This document shows, one piece after another, positions 1-9,047 of a stretch of 47,575 nucleotides of DNA. Made by a program: the position numbers and the translations under genes. Each line of letters begins with the position of its first letter. Position 1 is the first letter of the stretch. The notes under the pieces were generated by a model. That model was not told the DNA's origin and did not search any database. It was given only the letters and a program-made list of their open reading frames with translations. The stretch is from Oscillospiraceae bacterium (GTDB lineage: Bacteria; Bacillota; Clostridia; Oscillospirales; Ruminococcaceae): contig JAKSPL010000016.1 of NCBI GenBank assembly GCA_024404815.1, positions 1-47,575 of the forward strand, written 5' to 3'.

Positions 1-1291
1 GCAGTTTTTCCTGTGCCTCCGAGGAAATCGTTGCGGTACGAGCCTCTGTTTGCACATCGACCGTAGTTTGTCCGCGGAATACGAGTTTCAGCAGGATCGG
101 GCAGAGGATCGAAGTGCAGATAATCAGGAAAATCGTTGCAACAAGGGGATCTATGCCCACAAGCACCCCGTTTTTGTATGCGATCATACCGCTGCCTGTC
201 GCATAGACAGCGAGGGCGACCTCACCGCGTGCGATCATGCCGCAGCCTGCGGTCAGGGATTCACGGCGGCTGTAACGGAAACATCTTGCAACGGCGCTGC
301 ATCCGAGGATCTTTCCGAGAATGCCCACCGCAACAAATGCCAGCACAAACAGCAGACTGCTTGGGACAAAATTGCTGAAATCTGCGCTGATACCGATATA
401 TGCGAAGAACATCGGCGTAAAGAGCATATAGCCGCTAACGATGACTTTTCGGTCAACAAAATGGCTGTCGCCGAGTCCCGAAAGCATCAGTCCTGCCATA
501 TATGCGCCCGTAATTGCGGCAATGCCGAAGAATTCCTCTGCACAGTACGCAAACAGCAGACACATGGAAAGTGCGAAAATACTGGTGCGGCGTTTATGCG
601 GATAAATACGTACCAGCGCACCAAACGCCTTGCGGAGAAGAAGTCCTGCACCGATGGTAAACACGAAAAATCCGAGGACATGAAGGCAGGTTTTGCCGAT
701 GCTGCCCTCGCCGCCAAGCCCGGTAATGATACTCAGGACAACAATGCCGATGACATCGTCGATGATGGCGGCACTCAGAACAGTTGTACCGATTTTGGTT
801 TTCAGCTTTCCGAGTTCACGGAGCGTTTCAACGGTAATGCCCACGCTGGTCGCAGAGAGAATACATCCGACAAACAACGCATTCAGGAGCAGATTGTGGT
901 CTTTTACCGCAGAGAAACCGCCCATAAAGAGGAGTGCCGCACCTGTGCCGAGGGCAATCGGAACAAACACACCTGCGAGGGCAATGGCAGTCGCGGCGAT
1001 GCCGCTGCGTTTCATTTCACGAAAATCGGTTTCCAGACCGCTGGAAAAGAGAATGAATACCACGCCGATCTGCGAAAAGCTTTGCAGGACGTTCATTTCC
1101 GCGGCTGATGGATGGATCAGCCCGTGAAATGCGGAGCAATGGACAAAAAACGCAGGGCCGATCAGCAAGCCTGCAAGAATCATGCCGACGACCTGCGGCA
1201 GACCGAGTTTTCGCGTCAGCATACCGAGTGCTTTTGTCGCCAGCAGGATGATACCGCAGTCGAGCAGAATATTCATGACATTGAATTCCAT
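1..1291 (-). CDS. Cation/proton antiporter (CPA2/KefB-like), 3' end outside window
   Basis: About 430 residues are visible from the start codon, and the frame is still open at the window edge. The protein is almost entirely hydrophobic helices separated by short loops. It begins MEFNVMNILLDCGIILLATK, then LGLPQVVGMILAGLLIGP, a classic CPA2 N-terminal motif, followed by SATSVGITVETLRELGKL and SAAIIDDVIGIVVL, which carries the Asp-Asp pair of the ion-binding site in helix 5. These proteins exchange Na+ or K+ for H+ across the cytoplasmic membrane. The start at 1291 is supported by AAAAGGAG about 10 bases upstream. No ligand-binding RCK/TrkA domain is visible, but it could lie beyond the window. 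The family call is firm; the transported ion cannot be read from sequence. Confidence 0.88.
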   Translation of the reverse strand, partial: MEFNVMNILLDCGIILLATKALGMLTRKLGLPQVVGMILAGLLIGPAFFVHCSAFHGLIHPSAAEMNVLQSFSQIGVVFILFSSGLETDFREMKRSGIAATAIALAGVFVPIALGTGAALLFMGGFSAVKDHNLLLNALFVGCILSATSVGITVETLRELGKLKTKIGTTVLSAAIIDDVIGIVVLSIITGLGGEGSIGKTCLHVLGFFVFTIGAGLLLRKAFGALVRIYPHKRRTSIFALSMCLLFAYCAEEFFGIAAITGAYMAGLMLSGLGDSHFVDRKVIVSGYMLFTPMFFAYIGISADFSNFVPSSLLFVLAFVAVGILGKILGCSAVARCFRYSRRESLTAGCGMIARGEVALAVYATGSGMIAYKNGVLVGIDPLVATIFLIICTSILCPILLKLVFRGQTTVDVQTEARTATISSEAQEKL

Positions 1292-1323
1292 TTGAAATTC
1301 GACTCCTTTTGTCAATGACACAG

Positions 1324-1354
1324 CAAAAGCAGGGCGGTAATGGCCCTGCTTTTG
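1324..1354 (-). terminator. Terminator of glyA
   Basis: A perfect 12-bp stem (CAAAAGCAGGGC and its complement) with a 7-base loop lies between glyA and the antiporter. T-rich arms on both ends let it work in either direction; here it would end glyA transcripts. Confidence 0.75.
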
Positions 1355-1378
1355 TAAGATGATACGATGTTTTACGAA

Positions 1379-2632
1379 TTATTCGTAGAGCGGATACTTT
1401 TTGCAGATCTCGCAGACACCTTCACGGATTGCATCTGCCTTGTTTTCGAAATCGGTTGCGCAGAGATACATAAATTCTGCGATTTTGTCCATATCCTCGG
1501 TCAGCAGACCACGGCTGGTGACGGCAGGTGTACCGACACGGATACCGCTGGTGATGGACGGCTTCTCAGGATCGTTGGGGATCGCGTTCTTATTGACGGT
1601 GATGTAAACCTCATCCAGACGGTGCTCGAGTTCCTTACCTGTGATGTGAACAGGACGGAGGTCAACGAGCATGAGGTGGTTGTCAGTACCGCCGGAAACA
1701 AGGTCAAAACCGCGTGCCAGCAAGCCTTTTGCGAGAGCCTGTGCATTGTCAACGACCTGCTGCTGATAAGCCTTGAACTCAGGCTTCAGAGCCTCGCCGA
1801 AGCAGACAGCCTTTGCAGCGATGACGTGCATCAGAGGACCTCCCTGGATGCCGGGGAAGATTGCCTTGTTGATCTTCTTAGCGATTTCCTCGTCGTTGGT
1901 GAGGATCAAGCCACCACGCGGACCACGCAGGGTTTTGTGTGTGGTGGTGGTGACGACATCTGCCAGACCGATCGGGGACTGGTGCAGACCTGCAGCGACC
2001 AGACCTGCGATGTGAGCCATATCGACCATCAGGAGCGCGCCGTTTGCGTGTGCAATGTCAGCCAGACGCTTGAAGTCGATCGCACGCGGATATGCAGAAG
2101 CACCTGCAACGATGAGCTTCGGATTGTTTTCTTTTACGAGAGCTTCTACCTTGTCGTAGTCGATGCGTTCGTCATCGCCCAGACCATAGGAAATGAAGTT
2201 GAAATATTTGCCGGAAAGGTTGACGGGAGAGCCGTGGGTGAGGTGACCGCCGTGTGCGAGGCTCATACCGAGAACGGTATCGCCGGGCTGAAGCAGAGCA
2301 AAATAGACAGCGGTATTCGCCTGAGAACCGGAGTGTGCCTGAACGTTTGCAAACTGGCAGCCGAACAGTTCCTTTGCGCGAGCGATGGCAATGTCCTCAA
2401 CGACATCGACGCATTCGCAGCCGCCGTAGTAACGCTTGCCGGAATAGCCTTCAGCGTACTTGTTGGTCAGAACAGAACCCATAGCAGCCATAACAGCAGG
2501 AGAAACGATGTTTTCGCTGGCGATCAGCTCAAGGTTTCTTCTCTGACGAGCAAGCTCGGTGTTCATTGCTGCGCCGACCTCTGCATCCACAGAGCTAACG
2601 TAGCCGATGGTGTCGATCAATGAATTATACAT
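1379..2632 (-). CDS. glyA: Serine hydroxymethyltransferase
   Basis: 417 residues, the usual GlyA length. It converts serine and tetrahydrofolate to glycine and 5,10-methylene-tetrahydrofolate, the main entry of one-carbon units. The PLP-binding lysine lies in [16 protein letters not shown] (K233). The N-terminal [20 protein letters not shown] and the GKRYYGGCE substrate loop are typical. GAAAGGA stands about 10 bases before the ATG. It is monocistronic, with its own promoter (2693-2721) and terminator (1324-1354). pflB, also tied to one-carbon supply through formate, lies 1.6 kb away on the other strand under a ZTP-type riboswitch. Confidence 0.97.
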   Translation of the reverse strand: MYNSLIDTIGYVSSVDAEVGAAMNTELARQRRNLELIASENIVSPAVMAAMGSVLTNKYAEGYSGKRYYGGCECVDVVEDIAIARAKELFGCQFANVQAHSGSQANTAVYFALLQPGDTVLGMSLAHGGHLTHGSPVNLSGKYFNFISYGLGDDERIDYDKVEALVKENNPKLIVAGASAYPRAIDFKRLADIAHANGALLMVDMAHIAGLVAAGLHQSPIGLADVVTTTTHKTLRGPRGGLILTNDEEIAKKINKAIFPGIQGGPLMHVIAAKAVCFGEALKPEFKAYQQQVVDNAQALAKGLLARGFDLVSGGTDNHLMLVDLRPVHITGKELEHRLDEVYITVNKNAIPNDPEKPSITSGIRVGTPAVTSRGLLTEDMDKIAEFMYLCATDFENKADAIREGVCEICKKYPLYE

Positions 2633-2692
2633 CTCAAATCATCCTTTCCGATAATACGGGGATTTCCTCCCCAGTAATTTCACAGCCTTACT

Positions 2693-2721
2693 ATTATACC
2701 ACATAATTCGGCAAGATGCAA
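2693..2721 (-). promoter_or_regulatory. glyA promoter
   Basis: Read on the minus strand: TTGCAT, a 17-base spacer, then TATAAT, about 60 bases before the glyA start. The 5' leader is too short for a riboswitch. Confidence 0.75.
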
Positions 2722-2752
2722 GGGCTCTGACAAAAATTTTTCAGAAAACGAA

Positions 2753-2788
2753 AAAAATCCGCGCTGTCAAGTAACAACGCGGATTTTT
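2753..2788 (-). terminator. Terminator of the cohesin-dockerin gene
   Basis: 11-bp stem (AAAAATCCGCG with CGCGGATTTTT) and a 14-base loop, 12 bases after the stop of the minus-strand gene at 2801. Confidence 0.8.
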
Positions 2789-2800
2789 GATTCGCAGAAA

Positions 2801-3622
2801 TTAGCCCTTGTAAGGCATCTGGCTTTCGTTGAGCAGTTTAGCAACAAGCTGGAGAATGATGACGGAGTCAGCACCGTTGATCTTGCTGTCGGCGTTGCAG
2901 TCAGAATTCAGCTTGCCCTGTGCGCTCAGGGACAGTTCCTTGTCCTCAGCAGCAACACGGCTTACGAAGATAACGTCAGAGATGTCAACTTCGCCGTTGC
3001 AGTCAGCATCGCCCCACTTGGAAACGGTCGAAGGATTGTTGTTAGAAGTGGTTTCTTCCTGCTGCTGGATGGTAATAGTACCATTGGTAGCCTTGCAGGA
3101 GGTAGCAGTACCTGCAGCTTCGCAGACGATCGCGCTGTTGTTCTTGCCGGATTCCGGATATTCAGAACGGGTAACAGGCTCGATGCTCAGAGTGCTGGAG
3201 GTTGCCTTGGTGCCGCTTGCGACGGTACCTTCAACGGTAACAAAAGCACCTTCCTTGGAGACCCAGTAGTTAGCCTCTTCCAGACCGGTAGAGAACAGAA
3301 CGATGTACTGGCTGCCTGTATCATAGGTTGTGAAAACGGTATCACCGAGGTCGCCTTCCTTGGAAGCCGCGCCGGTATCGTTTGTCAGAGAAACCTTCGA
3401 GATGTTAAGGACAGAAGAATCATAGCCGATTGCGAACTCAATCGAGTTTACGCCGCCCGACGGAAGCGAAGCGAGGGAAACATCGACCTTGAAAGAGTCG
3501 CCGGGTTTTGCAGTTGCATTGCCTGCGCTGATTGCCACATCAGCAGCGCTTACGACTGAAGTCAAAGACATAGCAGCCATAGCCATTGCCATAAGGCCGG
3601 AAATAAGTTTCATTTTTTTCAT
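2801..3622 (-). CDS. Secreted cohesin-dockerin adaptor scaffoldin (ScaC-like)
   Basis: 273 residues. A signal peptide (MKKMKLISGLMAMAMAAMSL, cleavage likely after VVSAA) is followed by one cohesin domain (about residues 26-180; starts VAISAGNATAKPGDSFKVDV, with FAIGYDSSVLNI). A Thr/Ser/Asn linker follows (about 185-198), then a C-terminal dockerin with two calcium loops (GDADCNGEVDISDV and SDCNADSKINGADS). A single cohesin joined to a dockerin is the layout of R. flavefaciens ScaC, an adaptor that plugs into the primary scaffoldin and changes which enzymes can dock. An in-frame ATG at 3628 lies only 2 bases from GGAGGA; the ATG at 3622 has the normal 8-base spacing and is preferred. The gene stands alone, not in a scaffoldin cluster. 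Its docking partners cannot be told from sequence. Confidence 0.9.
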   Translation of the reverse strand: MKKMKLISGLMAMAMAAMSLTSVVSAADVAISAGNATAKPGDSFKVDVSLASLPSGGVNSIEFAIGYDSSVLNISKVSLTNDTGAASKEGDLGDTVFTTYDTGSQYIVLFSTGLEEANYWVSKEGAFVTVEGTVASGTKATSSTLSIEPVTRSEYPESGKNNSAIVCEAAGTATSCKATNGTITIQQQEETTSNNNPSTVSKWGDADCNGEVDISDVIFVSRVAAEDKELSLSAQGKLNSDCNADSKINGADSVIILQLVAKLLNESQMPYKG

Positions 3623-3750
3623 GTTCATACTCCTCCAAAGTATAAAAACTGGTCAGCACTTTTGCGGCAAGTGAGAAAGAATTGCTTGTCGCCGCCACAC
3701 GTGAATCAGAAGGTCCCCTTCTTCCTTCTATTTCACATTATGCTACTCTT

Positions 3751-3779
3751 ATCTTAACTGAATCTGAAAGAAATAGCAA
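3751..3779 (-). promoter_or_regulatory. Candidate promoter of the cohesin-dockerin gene
   Basis: Minus strand TTGCTA, 17 bases, TAAGAT, giving a leader of about 115 bases. The rest of 3629-4025 is AT-rich and shows no open frame worth calling. Confidence 0.45.
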
Positions 3780-4025
3780 TGACTTATTGTATCATGTTTA
3801 TGTCACATTGCATACTTTTTGCATATCAGCAAGATATACTGGGACAGGATTGCGAAGTGCCGCAAGAAAATACCATTTGCCACAATAATATTTTCCACAT
3901 TGCACGATACTTGTCCCACTATCTAATATAATACTGGAAAAATGCTAAAAAGTCAATGATGAATTGTCATTACAAAGTGTCTTTTCCTGCACAGTTTCTA
4001 CGGACAGGAAAATCCGCCGCGATGA

Positions 4026-4054
4026 TTGACAAACCGTGAACTCTGTGTTATAAT
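4026..4054 (+). promoter_or_regulatory. pflB promoter
   Basis: Exact consensus TTGACA, 17-base spacer, TATAAT. Transcription should start near 4061, leaving a structured leader of about 150 bases before pflB. Confidence 0.9.
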
Positions 4055-4075
4055 AGTATCTGTCAGTAACCGCTG

Positions 4076-4147
4076 ACGGAACGTGAATCGACACGGTGCG
4101 GTACTGGGGCAGGTTCATCCTGCGAAATGCCGACCGTCTGGGCAGTC
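4076..4147 (+). promoter_or_regulatory. ZTP-type (pfl motif) riboswitch
   Basis: The leader carries the two conserved parts of the pfl/ZTP motif. The 5' part has a short P1 (GAAC 4079-4082 with GTTC 4113-4116), the sequence CGTGA at its base, an internal hairpin and GGGG (4106-4109). The 3' part is CCGTCTGGGC at 4134-4143, close to the family CCGCCUGGGC. The intrinsic terminator 4141-4183 begins inside this 3' part, so ligand binding would block terminator folding and turn pflB on. ZTP/ZMP build-up signals a shortage of 10-formyl-tetrahydrofolate. The motif was recognised by eye, not with a covariance model. Confidence 0.75.
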
Positions 4148-4183
4148 AGGAGCGTATCATACGACTCATGGACTGCCTTTTTT
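4141..4183 (+). terminator. Attenuator terminator of the pflB riboswitch
   Basis: GGCAGTC (4141-4147) pairs with GACTGCC (4171-4177), enclosing a small inner hairpin (4153-4163), followed by six Ts. Its 5' arm overlaps the GGGC of the riboswitch, so the two folds exclude each other. Confidence 0.85.
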
Positions 4184-4211
4184 ATTTCAAATTTTTCAGG
4201 AGGAAGCGAGT

Positions 4212-6443
4212 ATGGATTTTTCGGAATGGAACGGCTTTGTGGACGGCGACTGGAAATCAAGCATTGATGTCCGAGGATTTATCCAGTCAAACTACACGCC
4301 CTATACGGGAGATGCAGGATTTCTGGCACAGGCGACGGAGAAAACCAACAGTCTGATGGCGAAACTGCGCGATTTGCAGCAGCAGGAGCGCGACAAGGAC
4401 GGCGTACTGGATATTGATACCACCACCGTTTCCTCGCTATGCAATTACAAACCGGGCTATCTCGACAAGGAAAATGAGCTCATTGTCGGCTTGCAGACGG
4501 ATGCACCGCTGAAACGCGGCGTCAATCCGTTTGGCGGCATCCGCATGGCAAGAGAAGCCTGTGCGGCATACGGCTATCAGCTTTCTGATACCATCGAAGA
4601 ATATTTCAAATACCGCACCACGCACAACGATGGTGTATTCCGTGCGTATACGCCTGAAATGAAAGCGGCACGGCATTGTGCGCTTCTGACGGGTCTGCCT
4701 GACGCTTATGGCAGAGGCAGAATCATCGGTGACTACCGCAGAGTTGCGCTCTACGGCATTGATGCGCTGATCGCCGCAAAGCAGGAGGACAAACTGCAAA
4801 TCGGCATGGGCAATATGGACACCGAATCCATCCGCCTGACCGAAGAACTGTTCGAACAGATCTCGTTCCTCAAGAAAATGAAGGAAATGGCGGCGATGTA
4901 CGGCTATGACATCAGCAGACCTGCACAGAACGCGCAGGAAGCGATGCAGTGGACGTATTTCGCATACCTCGCAACGAACAAGGAGCAGAACGGTGCGGCA
5001 ATGTCGCTCGGCAGAACCTCCACATTCTTTGACATCTACATCGAGCGCGATATGAAAAACGGTCTGCTGGATGAAACAGGCGCACAGGAACTGTTTGACC
5101 AGTTTGTCATGAAGCTTCGCATGGCACGGCATCTCCGCACTCCCGAATACAACGAACTGTTCGGCGGCGATCCGATGTGGATCACGGAAAGTGTCGGCGG
5201 TATGGGCGAAAACAACCGTACCCTTGTCACAAAATCCAGTTTCCGTGTGCTGAATACCTTATATACACTTGGCAGCGCACCCGAACCGAATCTGACGATT
5301 CTCTGGAGCAAGCGTCTGCCTGAGGGCTTCAAGCGGTTCTGCGCAAAGGTCTCCGCAGATACGGATTCTATCCAGTACGAAAATGACGACCTGATGCGTC
5401 CGCGCTTTGGTGACGACTATGCGATCGCGTGCTGTGTGTCCGCGATGAAAGTCGGCAAGCAGATGCAGTTTTTCGGTGCAAGAGCGAACCTTGCAAAGCT
5501 GCTGCTGCTGGCGATCAACGGCGGTACGGACAATGTGTTCGGTACACAGGTCGGTCCGCAGATGGCACCGATGGATGATGAATATCTTGACTACAACAAG
5601 GTCATGGAGCGGTTTAAGATCTATCGCGCATGGCTCTGCAATTTGTACGTCAATACGATGAATGTTATTCACTATATGCACGACAAGTATGCCTATGAAA
5701 AGACGCAGATGGCACTCCATGACACCAATGTGGAGCGTCTGATGGCGTTCGGTGTGGCTGGTCTGTCGGTCATTACCGACTCGCTTTCTGCCATTAAGTA
5801 TGCAAAGGTCAAGCCGATCCGTGATGAAAACGGACTGATCGTTGACTTCGAAACCGAGGGCGACTTCCCGAAGTACGGCAACGACGACGACCGTGCTGAC
5901 ACCATCGCACAGAATATGACACACGAATTCATCGACGAGCTGAAAAAGACACCTGCTTACCGCGGCGCACAGCATACGCTCTCTGTCCTGACGATCACTT
6001 CGAATGTCATGTACGGCAAGAAAACAGGTTCTACCCCCGACGGCAGAAAGAAAGGCGAACCGTTTGCACCCGGCGCGAATCCGATGCACAACCGCGAGCA
6101 GAACGGTGCTTTGGCATCGCTCAATTCCGTTTCGAAGCTTTCCTATTCCGCCTGCATGGACGGCATTTCCAACACGTTTTCAATCACGCCTGATGCACTC
6201 GGCAAGAGCGAGGAGGAGCGTATCTCGAATCTGGTCAACATTCTGGACGGCTATTTCCTGAACGCTGCACACCACATCAATGTCAACGTGATGAACCGTG
6301 AAACCCTGCTGAAAGCCTATGAACACCCCGAGGATTATCCGAACCTGACGATTCGTGTTTCGGGTTACGCGGTGAACTTCTGCAAGCTGTCGCGCGAACA
6401 GCAGCGTGAAGTCATTATGCGAACCTTCCACGAGGCAGTCTGA
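4212..6443 (+). CDS. pflB: Formate C-acetyltransferase (pyruvate formate-lyase)
   Basis: 743 residues. This cytoplasmic glycyl-radical enzyme turns pyruvate and CoA into acetyl-CoA and formate; formate then feeds 10-formyl-tetrahydrofolate. The active-site cysteine pair is in [10 protein letters not shown] (C407, C408) and the radical glycine in RVSGYAVNF near the C-terminus (G718). Length matches the family. The frame is open back to 4083, but AGGAGGAAGCGAGT before the ATG at 4212 sets the start; the longer N-terminus would be riboswitch sequence. The activating enzyme PflA is not next to it and must be elsewhere. The stop is followed by a long hairpin without a T run (6458-6493). Confidence 0.97.
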   Translation: MDFSEWNGFVDGDWKSSIDVRGFIQSNYTPYTGDAGFLAQATEKTNSLMAKLRDLQQQERDKDGVLDIDTTTVSSLCNYKPGYLDKENELIVGLQTDAPLKRGVNPFGGIRMAREACAAYGYQLSDTIEEYFKYRTTHNDGVFRAYTPEMKAARHCALLTGLPDAYGRGRIIGDYRRVALYGIDALIAAKQEDKLQIGMGNMDTESIRLTEELFEQISFLKKMKEMAAMYGYDISRPAQNAQEAMQWTYFAYLATNKEQNGAAMSLGRTSTFFDIYIERDMKNGLLDETGAQELFDQFVMKLRMARHLRTPEYNELFGGDPMWITESVGGMGENNRTLVTKSSFRVLNTLYTLGSAPEPNLTILWSKRLPEGFKRFCAKVSADTDSIQYENDDLMRPRFGDDYAIACCVSAMKVGKQMQFFGARANLAKLLLLAINGGTDNVFGTQVGPQMAPMDDEYLDYNKVMERFKIYRAWLCNLYVNTMNVIHYMHDKYAYEKTQMALHDTNVERLMAFGVAGLSVITDSLSAIKYAKVKPIRDENGLIVDFETEGDFPKYGNDDDRADTIAQNMTHEFIDELKKTPAYRGAQHTLSVLTITSNVMYGKKTGSTPDGRKKGEPFAPGANPMHNREQNGALASLNSVSKLSYSACMDGISNTFSITPDALGKSEEERISNLVNILDGYFLNAAHHINVNVMNRETLLKAYEHPEDYPNLTIRVSGYAVNFCKLSREQQREVIMRTFHEAV

Positions 6444-6457
6444 CAACAAATATCAGC

Positions 6458-6493
6458 GGCGTGCGATACTATATATAGTATGTATCGCACGCC
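6458..6493 (+). repeat. Perfect 12-bp inverted repeat after pflB
   Basis: GGCGTGCGATAC (6458-6469) pairs with GTATCGCACGCC (6482-6493) across an AT-only loop. No U tract follows, so it is more likely an mRNA 3'-end stabiliser or processing hairpin than a plain terminator. A second inverted repeat (TTTTCCAATA 6544-6553 with TATTGGAAAA 6575-6584) lies between it and the tRNA promoter. Confidence 0.6.
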
Positions 6494-6608
6494 ACCAAAT
6501 CCCTATGGCAAATAGTCCAAAAAAATCTGCCAAAGCAGTTTCATTTTCCAATACCTCTCTGAAAAGGGACGGTTTATTGGAAAATTTTGGAAAAAATAGA
6601 TTTTCCTC

Positions 6609-6637
6609 TTGACAAACGGTACAATATCTGATATAAT
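6609..6637 (+). promoter_or_regulatory. Promoter of the Gly-Arg-His tRNA cluster
   Basis: Exact TTGACA, 17-base spacer, TATAAT, 44 bases before the first tRNA. Confidence 0.9.
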
Positions 6638-6681
6638 ATTTCATGCGGTGCTAAGGAAATACCGAACTGCCGCTATGAAAT

Positions 6682-6755
<74 letters not shown>

Positions 6756-6761
6756 TTGTGT

Positions 6762-6835
6762 GCGCCTTTAACTCAGCTGGATAGAGTAACTGCCTTCTAA
6801 GCAGTAAGCCATTGGTTCGAATCCAATAAGGCGCG
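6762..6835 (+). tRNA. tRNA-Arg (TCT)
   Basis: Acceptor GCGCCTT/AAGGCGC, anticodon TCT in CCTTCTAAG and T-loop GGTTCGAATCC. CCA is not encoded. It starts 6 bases after tRNA-Gly. Confidence 0.95.
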
Positions 6836-6875
6836 TTATTGCTTACAAATCGGAGATTTTTCTCCGCATAGATAT

Positions 6876-6950
6876 GGTGGGTATAGCTTAGTTGGTTAAA
6901 GCGTCGGATTGTGGTCCCGAAGACCAAGGGTTCGAATCCCTTTACCCACC
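6876..6950 (+). tRNA. tRNA-His (GTG)
   Basis: Anticodon GTG in GATTGTGGTC. The acceptor GTGGGTA/TACCCAC is extended by the histidine-specific extra G at 6876 opposite C at 6950. CCA is not encoded. Confidence 0.95.
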
Positions 6951-6956
6951 CTCACA

Positions 6957-6988
6957 AAATCCTTATTGCTTGCAATAAGGATTTTTTT
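6957..6988 (+). terminator. Terminator of the tRNA cluster
   Basis: Stem ATCCTTATTGC/GCAATAAGGAT with a 2-base turn and a run of Ts, 7 bases after tRNA-His. Confidence 0.9.
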
Positions 6989-6999
6989 GTATAGAAAAA

Positions 7000-7165
7000 T
7001 ATGGGGGAACCCCTTGATAGGGTTCCCCCAAGCCCCCTCCTGATCTTTGGGAAGGAGGGGGTGTTTCGCGCTCTGCGGAGCGCGACTTAGGGCTCTGCCC
7101 TAAGAACCCGCAAGCTTTTGAAAAGGCTTGACCAAAACTTTTGATTCGCTTCGCGTATCCACACA
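7000..7165 (-). repeat. Hairpin-rich dispersed intergenic repeat, copy 1 (inverted)
   Basis: A chain of short palindromes with no coding frame: GGGGGAACCCC/GGGTTCCCCC, CCCCCTCC/GGAGGGGG, CGCGCTC-TGCG-GAGCGCG (7067-7084), CTTAGGGC-TCT-GCCCTAAG (7086-7104), AAGCTTTTGAAAAGGCTT and CGCTTCGCG. Read on the minus strand it follows copy 3 (41107-41371) module by module, with changed bases that keep the stems paired. Confidence 0.8.
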
Positions 7166-7171
7166 TAAAAA

Positions 7172-7193
7172 GGCGGAGAATTCTCTCTCCGCC
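7172..7193 (-). terminator. Terminator of the DegV gene
   Basis: GGCGGAGA/TCTCCGCC stem flanked by A and T runs, about 60 bases after the minus-strand stop. Confidence 0.75.
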
Positions 7194-7254
7194 CTTTCAA
7201 TGCTATCATTCGCGCTAAAATGGGATTCCAAAGGGACAATGTCCCCACAAAACC

Positions 7255-8121
7255 CTACCCCTCTCTATGCTCCGCAAAATAGTAGACTGAAATCGTTCCC
7301 GGACCGCAATGTGCTCCGATGACTGCACCAATTTCTCCGATGATGACGCTGACAACTCCGTAGTCCTTTTGCAGGGTTTCTTTCAGGAATTCCGCATCCT
7401 CTGCGGCATCTGCGTGTGCGATAAAAACGGTGTCTTTCGGGTTCAGACATTCCTCTCCGAAATGCTTAGCAAGGGCAAGAACGGCATTTTTTCTGCCGCG
7501 CACCTTGCTGTGAAGGGCGAGTTTTCCCTCGCTGTTCATATACATAACAGGCTTAATGCCGAGCAGTGTACCTGCCATTGCGGAAAGATTGCCGATTCTA
7601 CCGCCGCGCCGCAGGAACATCAGATCATCGACCGTGAACCAATGGACAGTATGCAGACGCTGAGCGGTGACATCTTTTGTGAGGTCATCCAGCGAAAGGC
7701 CGCGTTCTTTCTGTTGGGCCGCGTAGTACACAAGCAAACCCTGTCCCAGACACGCACAGAGCGTATCGACAATGCGGATGGTTCTGTCGGGATATTCTTC
7801 CTGCAATTCTTCCGCGGCGATGCGTGCAGTCGCGTGCATACAGCTCAGCGCAGAGGAAAAGGAAAGGTACAGGAGGTCTTTGCCCTCCGAAAGTACTTTG
7901 GCAAACATCTCCCGAAATGCGGAGAGGTTTGCGGCGGAGGTGCAGACTGCCTGTCCGTCACGGAGAGCCTGAAAAAATTCTTTTCCGTGCAGGGTGCAGG
8001 GGACGGCAGGCGAATCTTTCAAAAAGACGTTCAGCGAAATGGAAAGTACACCCAGTCTGTCAAGCATTTCAGGTGCCAGATCGCACGCGCTGTCAGTAAT
8101 TATCGTATAGTTTTGTATCAT
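7255..8121 (-). CDS. DegV family fatty-acid-binding protein (FakB-like)
   Basis: 288 residues. DegV/FakB proteins hold one fatty acid and present it to the kinase FakA. The N-terminal ITDSACDLAPEML is the family TDS motif, FLRRGGRIGNLSAMAGTLLGIKPV is the central signature and the C-terminal IGAVIGAHCGPGTISVYYF matches the usual end. The frame extends to an upstream TTG (8139), but AAGGAG seven bases before the ATG at 8121 fixes the start. It is monocistronic. No FakA is nearby. Confidence 0.92.
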   Translation of the reverse strand: MIQNYTIITDSACDLAPEMLDRLGVLSISLNVFLKDSPAVPCTLHGKEFFQALRDGQAVCTSAANLSAFREMFAKVLSEGKDLLYLSFSSALSCMHATARIAAEELQEEYPDRTIRIVDTLCACLGQGLLVYYAAQQKERGLSLDDLTKDVTAQRLHTVHWFTVDDLMFLRRGGRIGNLSAMAGTLLGIKPVMYMNSEGKLALHSKVRGRKNAVLALAKHFGEECLNPKDTVFIAHADAAEDAEFLKETLQKDYGVVSVIIGEIGAVIGAHCGPGTISVYYFAEHREG

Positions 8122-8288
8122 AGCGGTACTCCTTTGCAAAGAGATTTTTTTGTCTTGCCTTTATTATACTATCATGCGGAAGAAAAGTCACGATACTGTT
8201 GCGAAGTGCATGGAAACTACACGTAGAGATGCGGTAGAGTCCAAAAAATGACAATTCTACTGCCGGTAGAGTTTCTAGAAATTCGTAC

Positions 8289-8317
8289 TTGCATTCTTTT
8301 GAAAAGTATGGTATAAT
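8289..8317 (+). promoter_or_regulatory. Promoter of the XRE regulator gene
   Basis: TTGCAT, 17 bases, TATAAT, about 30 bases before the TTG start at 8348. Confidence 0.75.
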
Positions 8318-8347
8318 AGAAAAAATTACATGGAAGGAGGCGCCTGT

Positions 8348-9028
8348 TTGGAGGAACTCAAACGAACGGTTGCTGAAAATCTGACCGAGATGCGAAAATC
8401 GCATCACTATACCCAGCTTCAGCTTGCAGAATTGCTGCACTATTCTGATAAAGCGGTATCCAAATGGGAACGCGGCGAATCGCTGCCCGACCTGGCTGTT
8501 CTGAAACAGATCGCAGACCTTTACCATGTGACGTTGGATGACCTTGTGACGAGCGCGGAGGAACGCGCACAGCGTTCAGCAGAAACGGCGGCTGAAGAAA
8601 TGCTCCAAGCGGAACCCGAACAGATGGACGCTCCGCACGGAAAACCGACCTTACGGACAAGAGTGGTTGTGACTGCGCTGTCAGGCTTGCTGGTCTGGCT
8701 GATCGCCACGATCGCATTTGTGTCGCTGGATACGTTTGCGCCGAGTTTCAAGATCTCACCGTTCATGTTCCTGTATGCTCTGCCGCTGACGGCGATCGTT
8801 GTGCTGGTGTTCAATTCCATCTGGTTCAACCGCCGCACGAATTATGTGATTATTTCTGTGCTGATGTGGCTGATTTTGCTGAGCATTTATTTGTCTTTTC
8901 TGAAATATAACTGCTGGAAGATTTTCTATATCGGCATTCCCTCACAGATCATTATTATTCTCTGGTCAAGGCTCAGACCATCCAAAAAACAGCCGACAAA
9001 ACCAAAAGATCAAGCAGATGCGGAATGA
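8348..9028 (+). CDS. XRE-family transcriptional regulator with membrane domain
   Basis: 226 residues. Residues about 1-60 form a helix-turn-helix (QLQLAELLHYSDKAVSKWER is the recognition region), a close match to Cro/C1-type regulators. An acidic linker follows, then three or four membrane helices (from about residue 105) and a Lys-rich tail. Membrane-bound XRE proteins of this shape are common in Clostridia, and their ligands are mostly unknown. An ATG at 8330 lies upstream, but it overlaps the ribosome binding site (AAGGAGG, 8334-8340); the TTG at 8348 has the correct 7-base spacing. The terminator folds across the stop codon. No target operon can be assigned. Confidence 0.85.
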   Translation: MEELKRTVAENLTEMRKSHHYTQLQLAELLHYSDKAVSKWERGESLPDLAVLKQIADLYHVTLDDLVTSAEERAQRSAETAAEEMLQAEPEQMDAPHGKPTLRTRVVVTALSGLLVWLIATIAFVSLDTFAPSFKISPFMFLYALPLTAIVVLVFNSIWFNRRTNYVIISVLMWLILLSIYLSFLKYNCWKIFYIGIPSQIIIILWSRLRPSKKQPTKPKDQADAE

Positions 9029-9047
9029 ATCCCGTGTCTGCTTTTTT
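9012..9047 (+). terminator. Terminator overlapping the end of the XRE gene
   Basis: AAGCAGA/TCTGCTT stem ending in a T run. It starts inside the last codons of the XRE gene and touches the stop of the convergent flippase gene. Confidence 0.75.

Noticed and set aside
1367-2623. 418-codon open frame opposite glyA
   Set aside because: It is the antisense shadow of a conserved gene; its protein is Val/Cys/Asp-rich with no motif.
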